A program made the position numbers and the translations under genes. Below the pieces are notes generated by a model that was not told the origin of the DNA, made no database searches, and saw only the letters and a program-made list of their open reading frames with translations. Positions 1 to 8,965 of a stretch of 64,000 nucleotides of DNA are shown piece by piece; the stretch's first letter is position 1; each line of letters opens with the position of its first letter. The stretch is from NCBI GenBank assembly GCA_964473365.1, contig CAYYOV010000013.1:1-64000 (forward strand), read 5' to 3'. The DNA comes from 2-02-FULL-55-14 sp964473365. GTDB lineage: Bacteria; Bacteroidota; Ignavibacteria; UBA10030.

Positions 1-1113
1 ACGATCCAGTACATCGGCCGCATCCTGGCCGAGCGGCATCGGATCATCTGGGTGGGCTCCCTTGGTCTGCGCAAGCCATCGCTCCATCCGCGTGATGCCA
101 TCCGCGTCTTCGAAAAAGCCTCCTCCTGGTTCATCTCGCGCCCCACGAGCGAACAGACTCCGGTCCATCTGGTCCATCCGTTCGTCGCGCCGTTCCACGA
201 TCTTGCACCGGTCCGTCGATGGAACCTGGCCTCGGTGGTGCGGTCGGTGCGATCGACGGCCGAACGACTCCGGTTTGAATCGCCGATCCTTGTCAGCGCA
301 TCACCGCTGATCGGAGAGGTGGTGCGTTCGATGGGAGCGTCCTCCGTCCACTATCTCTGTCTTGACGATTTCACGAAATTCGAAGGGGCGTTCGAGTGTC
401 TGGAGGCGACCGAACAAGCGCTCGTGGAGCGATCGGATACGGTCTTCTGTGTTTCTGACCTTCTACGCCAGACGCGTATACCACCTTCTGGCCTGTCGTA
501 TTTCATACCGCAGGGAGTGGATACCGATCATTTCCAGCGGACCGATGGCGAGCCTCCCACCTCCCTCCGGGCCCTTCCGAAGCCCTGGATCGGATTCTTT
601 GGCATCCTCGCCCCATGGATCGATCAGGACCTTCTCGTCCAGGTGGCGCGGCGGCATCCAACGGCTTCGGTCATTCTTCTGGGAAGAAGTTCAACGCCGC
701 TTGACCGGCTCCGTGCAGAGCCGAACATCCACCTGTTTGGTGAGGTCCCGTATTCCCAACTCCCACAGTGGGCACAGTGGTTTGACGTCGGGCTCGTACC
801 GTTTGAGGTGAATGCCCTGACGATCGCCGCCAACCCTCTCAAACTGCTGGAGTACCTCGCACTCGGGCTTCCTGTGGTTTCGACCGACCTGCCGGAGGTG
901 CGGAAGTTCGCAGACGTCGTACACATCGCGGACAGCCGGGAAGGATTCGTCGACGCCGTGACCCGGGCGTTGAAGGATACCACGGTCGACAGTGTGGAGA
1001 AGCGCCGCCGTCGGTCAATGTCCTATTCGTGGCGGAGCATCACGGATGATCTGATGGCGAAGATCCTTCGCGCCGACGACGGGCGCTCGCACACACCAGA
1101 AACGCCTCAATGA
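1..1113 (+). CDS. GT-B glycosyltransferase (5' partial)
   Basis: The reading frame is open to base 1, so the start lies outside the window. The GTG at 52 is internal, because the codons before it continue the same fold (reading IIWVGS across it). The C-terminal half looks like a GT4/GT1 nucleotide-sugar-binding domain. It has a first strand-loop WIGFFG, a LFGEVPYSQL stretch and the conserved LLEYLALGLPVVS segment with an acidic residue in its helix. It probably transfers a sugar from a nucleotide donor to a lipid-linked glycan at the inner face of the membrane. Its TGA stop overlaps the next gene's ATG (ATGA at 1110-1113), so the two glycosyltransferases are probably translated together. Donor and acceptor cannot be read from sequence. 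Confidence 0.85.
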   Translation, partial: TIQYIGRILAERHRIIWVGSLGLRKPSLHPRDAIRVFEKASSWFISRPTSEQTPVHLVHPFVAPFHDLAPVRRWNLASVVRSVRSTAERLRFESPILVSASPLIGEVVRSMGASSVHYLCLDDFTKFEGAFECLEATEQALVERSDTVFCVSDLLRQTRIPPSGLSYFIPQGVDTDHFQRTDGEPPTSLRALPKPWIGFFGILAPWIDQDLLVQVARRHPTASVILLGRSSTPLDRLRAEPNIHLFGEVPYSQLPQWAQWFDVGLVPFEVNALTIAANPLKLLEYLALGLPVVSTDLPEVRKFADVVHIADSREGFVDAVTRALKDTTVDSVEKRRRRSMSYSWRSITDDLMAKILRADDGRSHTPETPQ

Positions 1114-1162
1114 AGCGTCCCCGCATCCTCGCCTTGTCGTCCCGCGTGCCGTATCCGTTGGC

Positions 1163-1262
1163 NNNNNNNNNNNNNNNNNNNNNNNNNNNNNNNNNNNNNN
1201 NNNNNNNNNNNNNNNNNNNNNNNNNNNNNNNNNNNNNNNNNNNNNNNNNNNNNNNNNNNNNN
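1163..1262. other. Assembly gap, 100 N, inside a 55-bp duplication
   Basis: The 55 bp before the gap (1108-1162) are repeated exactly after it (1263-1317). This is the signature of two contigs sharing a k-mer overlap that was padded instead of merged. Removing the Ns and one copy restores a normal ATGA junction between the two glycosyltransferase genes, so nothing is missing here. Confidence 0.95.
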
Positions 1263-1264
1263 CA

Positions 1265-2482
1265 ATGAAGCGTCCCCGCATCCTCGCCTTGTCGTCCCGC
1301 GTGCCGTATCCGTTGGCAGGAGGGGATCGACTGCGCGTCTATCACATGCTCAGAGGTCTTCAGCAGGCAGGCGATGTCGAGTTGTTGTGCGTGTCCGAAG
1401 GTCCGCCAGATGCATCGGCCGCTCAGCACCTCCAAGACCTCTTCAGCAAGGTCACCATCATGCCGTTCAGCCCGGTTCGCTTTCGGGTGAACGCGGCTCG
1501 AGCGCTGGTGACACCCGGAGAGCCGATCCAGGTCGGGTACTATCGTTTTGCGGGCGTCTCAGAGTGGGTCGAGAACGCGCTGCGCCAGTGCGATCTGGCC
1601 TTTGCATTTCACGTGCGGATGGCCGACTACGTGACGTCTGCCCCGGTGCCAAAGATGGTGGATATGGTCGACGCGATCTCGTTGAATTACCGGCGCGCCC
1701 TCCATCATCCTTTGCCTCTGAGCTGGAGAACGATCTATCGAGTGGAGATCCCGCGGCTTGAAGCGTATGAGGTCCGGACGACGCGATTGTTCGACCGTTC
1801 GTATGTCGTGGCCGATGCGGATCGTGATCATCTCGTGGCGTGCGGAGCTGATGCCGTGCGCCTTCACGTCCTCGGCAACGGCACAGTGGCGGTATCTTCG
1901 GAAGCATTTCCGGCATCGCCCGAAGACATCGACCTTCTGTTCGTCGGTCATATGGGCACGCAATCGAATCAGGCGGCTGTGACCTATTTTGTCAGTGAAG
2001 TCCTTCCTATCTTGCGCGCTCATGGATTGAGACCGAAACTCTCCATCGTGGGGCTCCAGCCGGGATCGGCCGTGCGGGCATTGGCGAACGACCCCGAGAT
2101 CACCGTGACGGGCGAGGTGGACGATCCCTTGACGTACGTGCGGCGCTCGAAGGTGGTGCTGGCGCCGATGGTCTTTGGTGCTGGCGTGCAGAACAAGATC
2201 CTCGAAGGAATGGCGATGGGGAAACCGGTGGTCACCACGACGATCGGGGCCGAGGGGCTCGTTGCGACCTCAGGCGTTCATCTGGTCATCGCGGATGGCG
2301 CTGCGGCGATCGCTGACGCCGTCGAACGACTGTTGAACGACCCCGATCTCCGGAGTCGTCTGGGTGCTGCCGCGTCACACCGTGTCCGGGAGCGCTATTC
2401 GTGGGCCTCGATCTACGACCGTATTGCTGAGGACGTCGACTGGTGCCTGAGAGGGACCGGTTCCCGTAAAGTGCTCGGCTGA
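1265..2482 (+). CDS. GT-B glycosyltransferase, GT4 family
   Basis: This 405-residue protein is complete. The ATG at 1265 is the post-gap copy of the ATG at 1110. The N-terminal domain opens with a Rossmann strand and an acceptor-loop region (RVPYPLAGGDRLR). The C-terminal domain has LLFVGHMGTQSN, then VGLQPG and the donor-binding NKILEGMAMGKPVVTT with its conserved glutamate. The order of motifs resembles glycosyltransferases of exopolysaccharide loci, including exosortase-associated ones, but that resemblance is from memory. It is predicted to be cytoplasmic and to extend the glycan begun by the downstream sugar-phosphate transferase. The next gene starts 7 bp after its stop, consistent with one operon. 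Confidence 0.85.
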   Translation: MKRPRILALSSRVPYPLAGGDRLRVYHMLRGLQQAGDVELLCVSEGPPDASAAQHLQDLFSKVTIMPFSPVRFRVNAARALVTPGEPIQVGYYRFAGVSEWVENALRQCDLAFAFHVRMADYVTSAPVPKMVDMVDAISLNYRRALHHPLPLSWRTIYRVEIPRLEAYEVRTTRLFDRSYVVADADRDHLVACGADAVRLHVLGNGTVAVSSEAFPASPEDIDLLFVGHMGTQSNQAAVTYFVSEVLPILRAHGLRPKLSIVGLQPGSAVRALANDPEITVTGEVDDPLTYVRRSKVVLAPMVFGAGVQNKILEGMAMGKPVVTTTIGAEGLVATSGVHLVIADGAAAIADAVERLLNDPDLRSRLGAAASHRVRERYSWASIYDRIAEDVDWCLRGTGSRKVLG

Positions 2483-2489
2483 ACATCTG

Positions 2490-4970
2490 ATGCCATTGAT
2501 CCTCCATATCGTCGTTGCATTTGTGGTGTCGGCCATCGTTGTGCCGCTCGTGCGTCGAGTCGCCACGCATCGCGGCATCGGCGACCATCCGGGGGAGCGG
2601 AAAGTGAATGTCCGGTTCATACCCCGAATGGGAGGGGTCGGCATCATTGCAGGAACGACGGCAGCCGTCCTTCTCGAAAGCGTCGTTGGCCAGCGTAACC
2701 TGGTGGCGTTGCCGGAAATGACAGGCATCACGTTGGCGCTCGGTCTTGTCGTAGCGCTGGGCGTGTACGATGATATCCGGGGCGTCGGTTCGATCGGAAA
2801 GCTCTCTGTGCAGATCCTTGCCGCCAGTTTCGTCATCACGGGCGGGTTGATGGTCCACCAGGTCCGGGTCCCGTTTCTCGAGCCGATACCGCTCGGGATG
2901 TTCGCACTCCCTGTGACCCTACTCTGGTTGGTGGGAATCACGAACGCGGTCAACCTCATCGATGGACTCGATGGATTGGCGGCTGGAGTGAGTGCGGTTG
3001 CCGCCGCCACGTTCGCCGCCCTTGGCCTCTTCGTTGGTAACGAACCGGTCGTACTGTTCTCACTTGCGCTCCTTGGGGCTTGTGTCGGTTTTCTGGTGTA
3101 CAATTTCCATCCCGCCACGATCTTCATGGGAGACACCGGGAGTTTGTTCCTTGGCTTCTTGCTGGCGACCATCTCGCTGATGTTGATGAACAGCGCGCCC
3201 AGCCTGTCAGGCCCGACCTTGTCGCTCATCGTCCCGGTCCTGGTGCTGGCGGTCCCGATCGTGGACACGTCGATCGCGTTCTTCAGGCGCATCCGAAAGG
3301 GGATGCATCCGCTCAAGCCAGACAAAGAGCATATCCATCACCGGCTGATGGATCTTGGACTGACGCATCGCCAGACCGTCGTGATGACGTATGCTGCCGC
3401 TGCTGTTCTGGGCATGATGGCGCTCTTCATGTCTTCCCTCGACGCAATGTACGGCGTGGTTCTCCTGGTCCTCGCCGTGTCGGGTCTCTACGCTGGGATC
3501 CGCCGGCTGGGATATGTCGAAGAGATGGCGGCGCGGTCGGGAGAATCACGTCCTCCAATCCAGCCGCTCAGTATCGCCCGCATTATCGATCGGGCGTTCC
3601 TGCTCTGTGGGGACGCTGTCGCGCTGGTGGCTGCCTTCTTGTTGTCGTACTGGTTCAGGTTTCATTCCGGGTGGATCCTCCCGGATGGCTTCGTTCCGCT
3701 CGAAACCTACCTGATCAGCCCGGGGATGCTTATTCTCGTTGTCGGATGGTTGTCATTGTTCTGGCTCGCCGGCTTGTATGATATCCCGTGGGACGTATCA
3801 CGTGTTGACTACGTCTTCGCGATCCTGAAGGCATCCGTCGTCGGGACAGCGGCGTTATTCATTTTCACGTTCGATCCCGAAACGCCAACGGTAGGGGGGC
3901 GTCTGACGGCTCTCGTGTATGGTTCGACGATCGCGATGACTGTCTCGGTGATGCGGATGGCCATCGTGTCGTTCGAACGGCACCTGCAGATCCTCGGCTT
4001 CCGGAGACGTAACACGGTGATCGCCGGAACGCTTCCTAGCGCCCAGGAGCTTCTCGAAGAGATCCGGCGTCGTCCGGGACTGCAATACCAGGTTGTCGGT
4101 TTTGTGGAACGGGCTCCGCGGACGGACGTCTATGAGGGGTATCCTGTACTCGGATCGTATCTGGACATCCCGGAAATCGTTCGCACCATGAACGTGGAGG
4201 AGATCCTCATCGTGGCCGGCTTGGAGTCGCGCGAGGAAATCCTGGACATCGTCAGCCGATGCGACGGAATCGTGCCGTCCGTCAAAGTGGCGGCAACAGA
4301 TGCTGAGGTTTTGAGCGGGTTCCGGACGGAAGAGATCGTCGGGCATCCGTTGATGCGATTGTTCCCACTGAACATGGTCCGCTGGCAGTGGGGAGTGAAA
4401 CGGCTGGTCGATGTGGTGGTATCGCTCATCGTGCTGGTGCCCTTGTTGCCGTTCTGGTGCGTGGTGGGGATCTTGATCAAACTCGACTCTCGAGGCCCGG
4501 TGCTCTTTAAGCAGGAACGGGTGGGGAAGAAGGGACGGCTGTTCCGACTCTACAAATTCCGGTCAATGGTGACCGACGCCGAGAAGGAGACCGGGCCGGT
4601 TTGGGCGGTCCCGGACGACAAGCGCGTGACGCGCCTCGGCAGGATCATCCGCCGATTTCGGATCGATGAAGTACCGCAATTCATCAACGTGCTAAAAGGG
4701 GAGATGAGCCTGGTTGGCCCGCGACCCGAAAGGCCGTATTTTGTCAACCAGCTTGAGCAGGAAGTCGTGTTTTACCGACGTCGACTCCTCGTGCGACCGG
4801 GCATCACGGGATGGGCTCAGGTCAAGCACCGCTACGATACGTCGCTGGACGACGTGCGGAAGAAGATCACGTATGACCTCTACTATCTCGAGAACATGTC
4901 GCTGACCTTGGACCTGAAGATCATGCTCAGAACCGTATTCGTCGCATTGTCCGGACGGGGGACGCATTGA
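2490..4970 (+). CDS. WecA/MraY-type and WbaP-type sugar-phosphate transferase fusion
   Basis: A single uninterrupted 826-residue frame carries two initiating enzymes of polysaccharide synthesis. Residues 1 to about 335 are a multi-pass polyprenyl-phosphate N-acetylhexosamine-1-phosphate transferase, with DDIRG, NLIDGLDG, the MGDTGS loop and HIHHRL near residue 280. After a linker, residues about 355-826 form a complete polyprenyl-phosphate hexose-1-phosphate transferase: several membrane segments, a nucleotide-binding-like domain near 505-630, then the catalytic core with KFRSM near 688, RIDEVPQ, and SLVGPRPE. Normally these are separate, evolutionarily unrelated proteins. Both active-site sets look intact, so the protein may start two different lipid-linked glycans or choose between donors. 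Its TGA overlaps the TTG of the epimerase gene. Confidence 0.9.
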   Translation: MPLILHIVVAFVVSAIVVPLVRRVATHRGIGDHPGERKVNVRFIPRMGGVGIIAGTTAAVLLESVVGQRNLVALPEMTGITLALGLVVALGVYDDIRGVGSIGKLSVQILAASFVITGGLMVHQVRVPFLEPIPLGMFALPVTLLWLVGITNAVNLIDGLDGLAAGVSAVAAATFAALGLFVGNEPVVLFSLALLGACVGFLVYNFHPATIFMGDTGSLFLGFLLATISLMLMNSAPSLSGPTLSLIVPVLVLAVPIVDTSIAFFRRIRKGMHPLKPDKEHIHHRLMDLGLTHRQTVVMTYAAAAVLGMMALFMSSLDAMYGVVLLVLAVSGLYAGIRRLGYVEEMAARSGESRPPIQPLSIARIIDRAFLLCGDAVALVAAFLLSYWFRFHSGWILPDGFVPLETYLISPGMLILVVGWLSLFWLAGLYDIPWDVSRVDYVFAILKASVVGTAALFIFTFDPETPTVGGRLTALVYGSTIAMTVSVMRMAIVSFERHLQILGFRRRNTVIAGTLPSAQELLEEIRRRPGLQYQVVGFVERAPRTDVYEGYPVLGSYLDIPEIVRTMNVEEILIVAGLESREEILDIVSRCDGIVPSVKVAATDAEVLSGFRTEEIVGHPLMRLFPLNMVRWQWGVKRLVDVVVSLIVLVPLLPFWCVVGILIKLDSRGPVLFKQERVGKKGRLFRLYKFRSMVTDAEKETGPVWAVPDDKRVTRLGRIIRRFRIDEVPQFINVLKGEMSLVGPRPERPYFVNQLEQEVVFYRRRLLVRPGITGWAQVKHRYDTSLDDVRKKITYDLYYLENMSLTLDLKIMLRTVFVALSGRGTH

Positions 4971-6064
4971 AGGTCTCCCGTCTACTCTTCGTTGCAGGGA
5001 CCCGGCCAGAGATCATCAAGCTCGCGCCAGTGGTGCAACAGGCGCCGATGGCGCGTGTCACGCCGATCCTGTGTCTGACGGGTCAACATCGACAGATGGC
5101 CGAGCAGGCCATGGCCATGTTCGGGTTGTCGGCCCAGTACGATCTGGAGATCATGACCCCACGACAGACACTTTCGCAAATCATGGAGCGCGTGTTCGGG
5201 CGATTCCCTGCCGTGCTGTCGACGGTGGCGCCCGATGCTGTCGTCGTCCAGGGCGATACCACCACAGCCGCTGCCGCTGCGATGAGTGCATTTCAGGCGG
5301 GTGTGCCTGTCGTCCACGTCGAAGCAGGACTTCGTTCGCATGATCTTTCGGCACCCTTCCCCGAAGAATGGAACCGGCGAGCGATCAGCACGTGTGCAAC
5401 CCTGCATCTCGCACCGACTCACCATGCCGCCGAGAACCTTCGCCGGGAAGGAGTGGAGAAGTCGCGCATACATATCACAGGAAACACGGTGGTCGATGCG
5501 CTCAGCTTTCTCAAGGAGCGGCACGATCTCTCAGACGCGCGTCACGTGGACGCACGCATCCGGGCCCCCTTCGTTCTCATCACTGCCCATCGGCGCGAGA
5601 GCTTTGGCGAAGGGTTTCAATCCATCTGTGCGGCCGTCCGAGAGTCGGCCGAACGGCATCCCGACGTGCAGTTCGTGTATCCCGTTCATCTCAATCCTCA
5701 GGTCCGGGAACCCGTGCAGGCGATGCTTGGAGGGGTGGAAAACGTGCTACTGCTGGAGCCGGTCTCGTACCTCGACCTGCTCACGCTGTTACAGCATGCG
5801 AAGTTTGTTGTCACGGATTCCGGCGGCATCCAGGAAGAATCGCCGTCATTCGGAAAATTCTGTATCGTTCTCCGAGAAGTGACAGAGCGAACGGAAAGCG
5901 TAGAGCAAGGGATGTCCGAGCTAGTCGGCACCGATCGCGAAAAGATCGTCGAGGCGGTCATCCGGGCGTTGCGTACTCCTCGGACGATCGAAGCCCGGCA
6001 GAATCCGTATGGGGATGGCCATGCGGCCGAGCGTATCTTGCGGATCCTGACTGAAGGTCCGTGA
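4967..6064 (+). CDS. wecB: UDP-N-acetylglucosamine 2-epimerase (non-hydrolysing)
   Basis: This 365-residue protein interconverts UDP-GlcNAc and UDP-ManNAc, supplying ManNAc-derived sugars for surface polysaccharide. It has all the usual family signatures in order: GTRPE near residue 12, TGQH, QGDTT, HVEAGLRS, the PEEWNR loop, GNTVVDAL, HRRE and SGGIQEE. The length is typical. The start is a TTG that shares bases with the stop of the preceding transferase (TTGA at 4967-4970), so expression is probably coupled to it. The enzyme is cytoplasmic. Confidence 0.95.
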   Translation: MKVSRLLFVAGTRPEIIKLAPVVQQAPMARVTPILCLTGQHRQMAEQAMAMFGLSAQYDLEIMTPRQTLSQIMERVFGRFPAVLSTVAPDAVVVQGDTTTAAAAAMSAFQAGVPVVHVEAGLRSHDLSAPFPEEWNRRAISTCATLHLAPTHHAAENLRREGVEKSRIHITGNTVVDALSFLKERHDLSDARHVDARIRAPFVLITAHRRESFGEGFQSICAAVRESAERHPDVQFVYPVHLNPQVREPVQAMLGGVENVLLLEPVSYLDLLTLLQHAKFVVTDSGGIQEESPSFGKFCIVLREVTERTESVEQGMSELVGTDREKIVEAVIRALRTPRTIEARQNPYGDGHAAERILRILTEGP

Positions 6065-6115
6065 AAACTCATCCAGAAATTCAATTGCTCATTTCACAAT
6101 GTTCAAGGTGCAAGC

Positions 6116-6979
6116 GTGACGGATCAACCACAACAGGTTCCATCGGGGAGACCTCGAGGCGGACCGCGCCGGGACCGCGGATACCGGAGAGGCCGGCGGC
6201 CCGATCGACAGGGCCAGACCGAACGCCGCGGTGAGTTCGCCGGCAAGGCGCTCGTCGTCATACCGACGTTCAACGAAGCGGAGAATCTGCCGCGCCTGCT
6301 GCCACGGATCTTCCAGCAGAACAAGGCCTTCCACGTCCTGATCGTCGACGACAATTCGCCCGACGGTACGGCAGGGATCGTCAAGAAGATGCAGCAGACG
6401 AACGACCGCATCCATCTGCTCGAACGGCCCCGAAAGTTGGGACTCGGAACGGCCTATGTGACGGGATTCAAGTACGCCATCCAAAAGGGTTTTGACCACG
6501 TGTTCGAAATGGATGCGGACTTCTCGCACAACCCCAAGGCCCTGAACGATCTGTATAGCGCTGCCAGCAAGGAATTCGACCTGGTCATCGGTTCGCGGTA
6601 CAAGTCGGGCGTCAATGTGGTCCATTGGCCAATGCGCCGCTTGCTCCTCAGCTATTTCGCGAACGTCTACACCCGCATCATCACGGGCATGCCCGTGAAG
6701 GATGCGACCAGCGGTTTCAAATGCTATCGCCGGAAGGTCCTCGAAACGCTCGACCTCGACCTGATCCGCTCGAACGGCTACAGCTTTCAGATCGAGACGA
6801 ATTTCTGGGCGTGGAAGCTGGGCTTCAAGGTCGGTGAGGTGCCGATCGTCTTCGTCGATCGACGGGTCGGCGTCTCGAAGATGTCGAAGGCCATCGTTCA
6901 TGAGGCCGCCTTCATGGTCTGGAAACTGAAACTTCGCAGTCTCTTCAGTGCCCCGCCGCGCCGCACGCCCCCGCGTTGA
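6116..6979 (+). CDS. Polyprenol-phosphate glycosyltransferase, Dpm1-like GT2
   Basis: This 287-residue protein starts at a GTG. From about residue 45 it is a GT-A fold glycosyltransferase of the dolichol/polyprenol-phosphate mannose synthase type: VVIPTFNEAENL, VDDNSPDGT, the metal-binding MDADFSHNP and SGFKCYRR. The reaction is transfer of a hexose from GDP- or UDP-sugar to a lipid phosphate carrier. It lacks the C-terminal membrane helices of some family members, so it is probably peripheral. The first 42 residues form an arginine/glycine-rich, apparently disordered tail not typical of the family. The gene overlaps the next by 32 bp. Confidence 0.9.
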   Translation: MTDQPQQVPSGRPRGGPRRDRGYRRGRRPDRQGQTERRGEFAGKALVVIPTFNEAENLPRLLPRIFQQNKAFHVLIVDDNSPDGTAGIVKKMQQTNDRIHLLERPRKLGLGTAYVTGFKYAIQKGFDHVFEMDADFSHNPKALNDLYSAASKEFDLVIGSRYKSGVNVVHWPMRRLLLSYFANVYTRIITGMPVKDATSGFKCYRRKVLETLDLDLIRSNGYSFQIETNFWAWKLGFKVGEVPIVFVDRRVGVSKMSKAIVHEAAFMVWKLKLRSLFSAPPRRTPPR

Positions 6980-8945
6980 CGTATCCGTCATCATCGTCAA
7001 CTACAACGTTCGGGAGTACCTCGCGAACGCGCTGGAATCGCTTCGCCCGGCGCTGAGCGGGATTCGGTCCGAGATCATCGTCGTCGATAACGCCTCGACG
7101 GACGGAAGCGTCGCCATGCTCCGTCGCTCGTTCCCCCGCGTTCGCTTGATCGCATCACCTGAGAATCTCGGATTCGCGCGCGCGAACAACCTGGCGATGC
7201 GCCAGGCGCGCGGCCGGTATCTGTTGTTGCTGAACCCCGATACGGTGGTGCAGGAAGACACCGTTCGTGTCCTGCACTCGACCCTCGAAGCGCATCCGGA
7301 GGTCGGATTGGCGGGATGCAAGATCCTCAACCCCGACGGCACGTTCCAATTGGCCGCTCGACGGAGTTTCCCGACGCCATGGGTCGCCGCCTCGCGTCTC
7401 CTCGGCCTCAGCCGTCTCTTTCCGAACAGCCGCGTCTTTGGCCGCTATAATCTGACGTATCTCGATCCAGATGCGACGTACGACGTCGATGCCGTCAGCG
7501 GCTCGTGCATGTTCGTTCGTCGTGAGGCGATCGAGCAGGTCGGCGGATTGGACGAGCGGTTCTTCATGTATGGAGAGGACCTGGACTTATGCTATCGGCT
7601 TGTCGGGGCGGGATGGAAGGTCCGCTACGCGCATGCGACGTCGATCATCCACTACAAAGGGGAAAGCACGCGTCGCAGCTCGATCGATGAGCTGGGGACC
7701 TTCTATCGAGCGATGACGCTGTTCGCCGAGAAACATTACGGGCATCGCCGATCACTGCTGGCGGTACTGAAACTGAGCATCCACGCAGCTCAACTGGCGG
7801 CATGGTTCGGGACCGGTTTTGCCCGGTTCTGGATGGCCGTCATCGACGGGATGATCGTCTTCCTGAGCATGCTGGCGGCGGAGTGGTTGTGGCGGGGAGG
7901 GCTGTTCCTCTATCCAGCGTACGCCTATCCGACCGTCTTCGTCGTGCCGATTCTGCTCGTCCTGGGATCGATCGCGGGAGCGGGCGTCTATACGGTCCGG
8001 TCTCTCTCGGTCTCCCGGTCTCTGAGCGGCGTGCTGGTCGCATATGTCGGTCTGGCGGCACTGACGGCCTTCTTCAAGGAGTACGCGTTCAGCCGAATGA
8101 TGGTCGTCATCTCTGGGGCCATCACGGCATCGGCCATTCCTGGATGGCGTTTGTGGTTGCGTGTCGTCGGACGCTCGCGGCCAGGCGGTCGTGCGACGAT
8201 CTTCGGACGAAGAACTGCAGTGGTCGGGACCGGTCCGTCCGGACAGTTGGTGGCCTCAAAGCTTCGCACGCGCATGACCGACGGGTTCGATGTGATCGGC
8301 TTCGTGGCCGAACCGGGAGCGGAGTACGGCGGATCCGTGATCGACCTTCCCGTTCTCGGACCCGTGGCGTCGTTGCGGCGGCTCGTGCGAGATCACCGGC
8401 TGACGGACGTTGTCATCGCTCCCGGAGTGCTTTCGAATAGTGACCTGCTTTCGCTCATCGCACGGCATGCTCGGTTGCCGGTCGCGTTTCACATCGTTCC
8501 GGGGACGGTGGAGGTACTTATCGGCAAGGCGAGCGTGGAATCGTTGCAGGACGTGCCGCTCGTGGAGGTCGGATATCACATTGAACGTCCCCGAAACCGC
8601 TTTGCAAAACGTGTGTTTGACCTGGTACTGGGCGTTTCGTTGATTACGTTCTATCCTTTCGTATATTTCATCCGTCCGGGCGGTAGGCCGCTGTTTGTCT
8701 TCCGCGGGCTTCTGGACGTCGTTTCTGGTCGCTGGAGCTTGGTGGGCCCACCGGAAGGAGCTTCGAGCAAAGAAGCGCCGGTAGGGAAGCCCGGACTGAC
8801 CGGCCTGATCCAATTGCAGGGATCCCGGCAGCTTTCGAGCGAGGAGGAGCAGCATTTCCTCGTCTCGTACGCCCGGAACCAATCGGTCCTGCTCGACCTC
8901 GAGATCCTGCTGCGGTCATTCGCACGACGCCGCGGATCGTTCTGA
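6948..8945 (+). CDS. GT2 glycosyltransferase fused to a degenerate sugar-phosphate transferase
   Basis: This is a 665-residue two-part protein. Residues about 8-240 are a rhamnosyltransferase-like GT2 domain with VSVIIVNYN, VVDNAS, LNPDTVV and GEDLDLCYR, all apparently intact. Residues about 275-665 follow the layout of a WbaP/PssY-type transferase: membrane helices, a nucleotide-binding-like domain around VVGTGPSGQ near 423, and a last helix near 557. The catalytic core is eroded, however. No KFRSM and no DE-bearing helix can be found, and only a remnant SLVGP remains before a short C terminus. I infer an active GT2 whose second half acts as a membrane or scaffold domain. The start is an ATG inside the end of the preceding gene. 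Confidence 0.8.
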   Translation: MPRRAARPRVDVSVIIVNYNVREYLANALESLRPALSGIRSEIIVVDNASTDGSVAMLRRSFPRVRLIASPENLGFARANNLAMRQARGRYLLLLNPDTVVQEDTVRVLHSTLEAHPEVGLAGCKILNPDGTFQLAARRSFPTPWVAASRLLGLSRLFPNSRVFGRYNLTYLDPDATYDVDAVSGSCMFVRREAIEQVGGLDERFFMYGEDLDLCYRLVGAGWKVRYAHATSIIHYKGESTRRSSIDELGTFYRAMTLFAEKHYGHRRSLLAVLKLSIHAAQLAAWFGTGFARFWMAVIDGMIVFLSMLAAEWLWRGGLFLYPAYAYPTVFVVPILLVLGSIAGAGVYTVRSLSVSRSLSGVLVAYVGLAALTAFFKEYAFSRMMVVISGAITASAIPGWRLWLRVVGRSRPGGRATIFGRRTAVVGTGPSGQLVASKLRTRMTDGFDVIGFVAEPGAEYGGSVIDLPVLGPVASLRRLVRDHRLTDVVIAPGVLSNSDLLSLIARHARLPVAFHIVPGTVEVLIGKASVESLQDVPLVEVGYHIERPRNRFAKRVFDLVLGVSLITFYPFVYFIRPGGRPLFVFRGLLDVVSGRWSLVGPPEGASSKEAPVGKPGLTGLIQLQGSRQLSSEEEQHFLVSYARNQSVLLDLEILLRSFARRRGSF

Positions 8946-8965
8946 CCTTGTCACTGACCAACCGT

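Noticed and set aside
2375..3325. Minus-strand open frame (316 codons) opposite the transferase fusion
   Set aside because: Low-complexity Ser/Thr/Arg composition, and it lies entirely within a gene with strong family motifs.
6089..7000. Minus-strand open frame (303 codons) opposite the Dpm1-like gene
   Set aside because: No domain pattern; it is the antisense of a clear GT2 gene.
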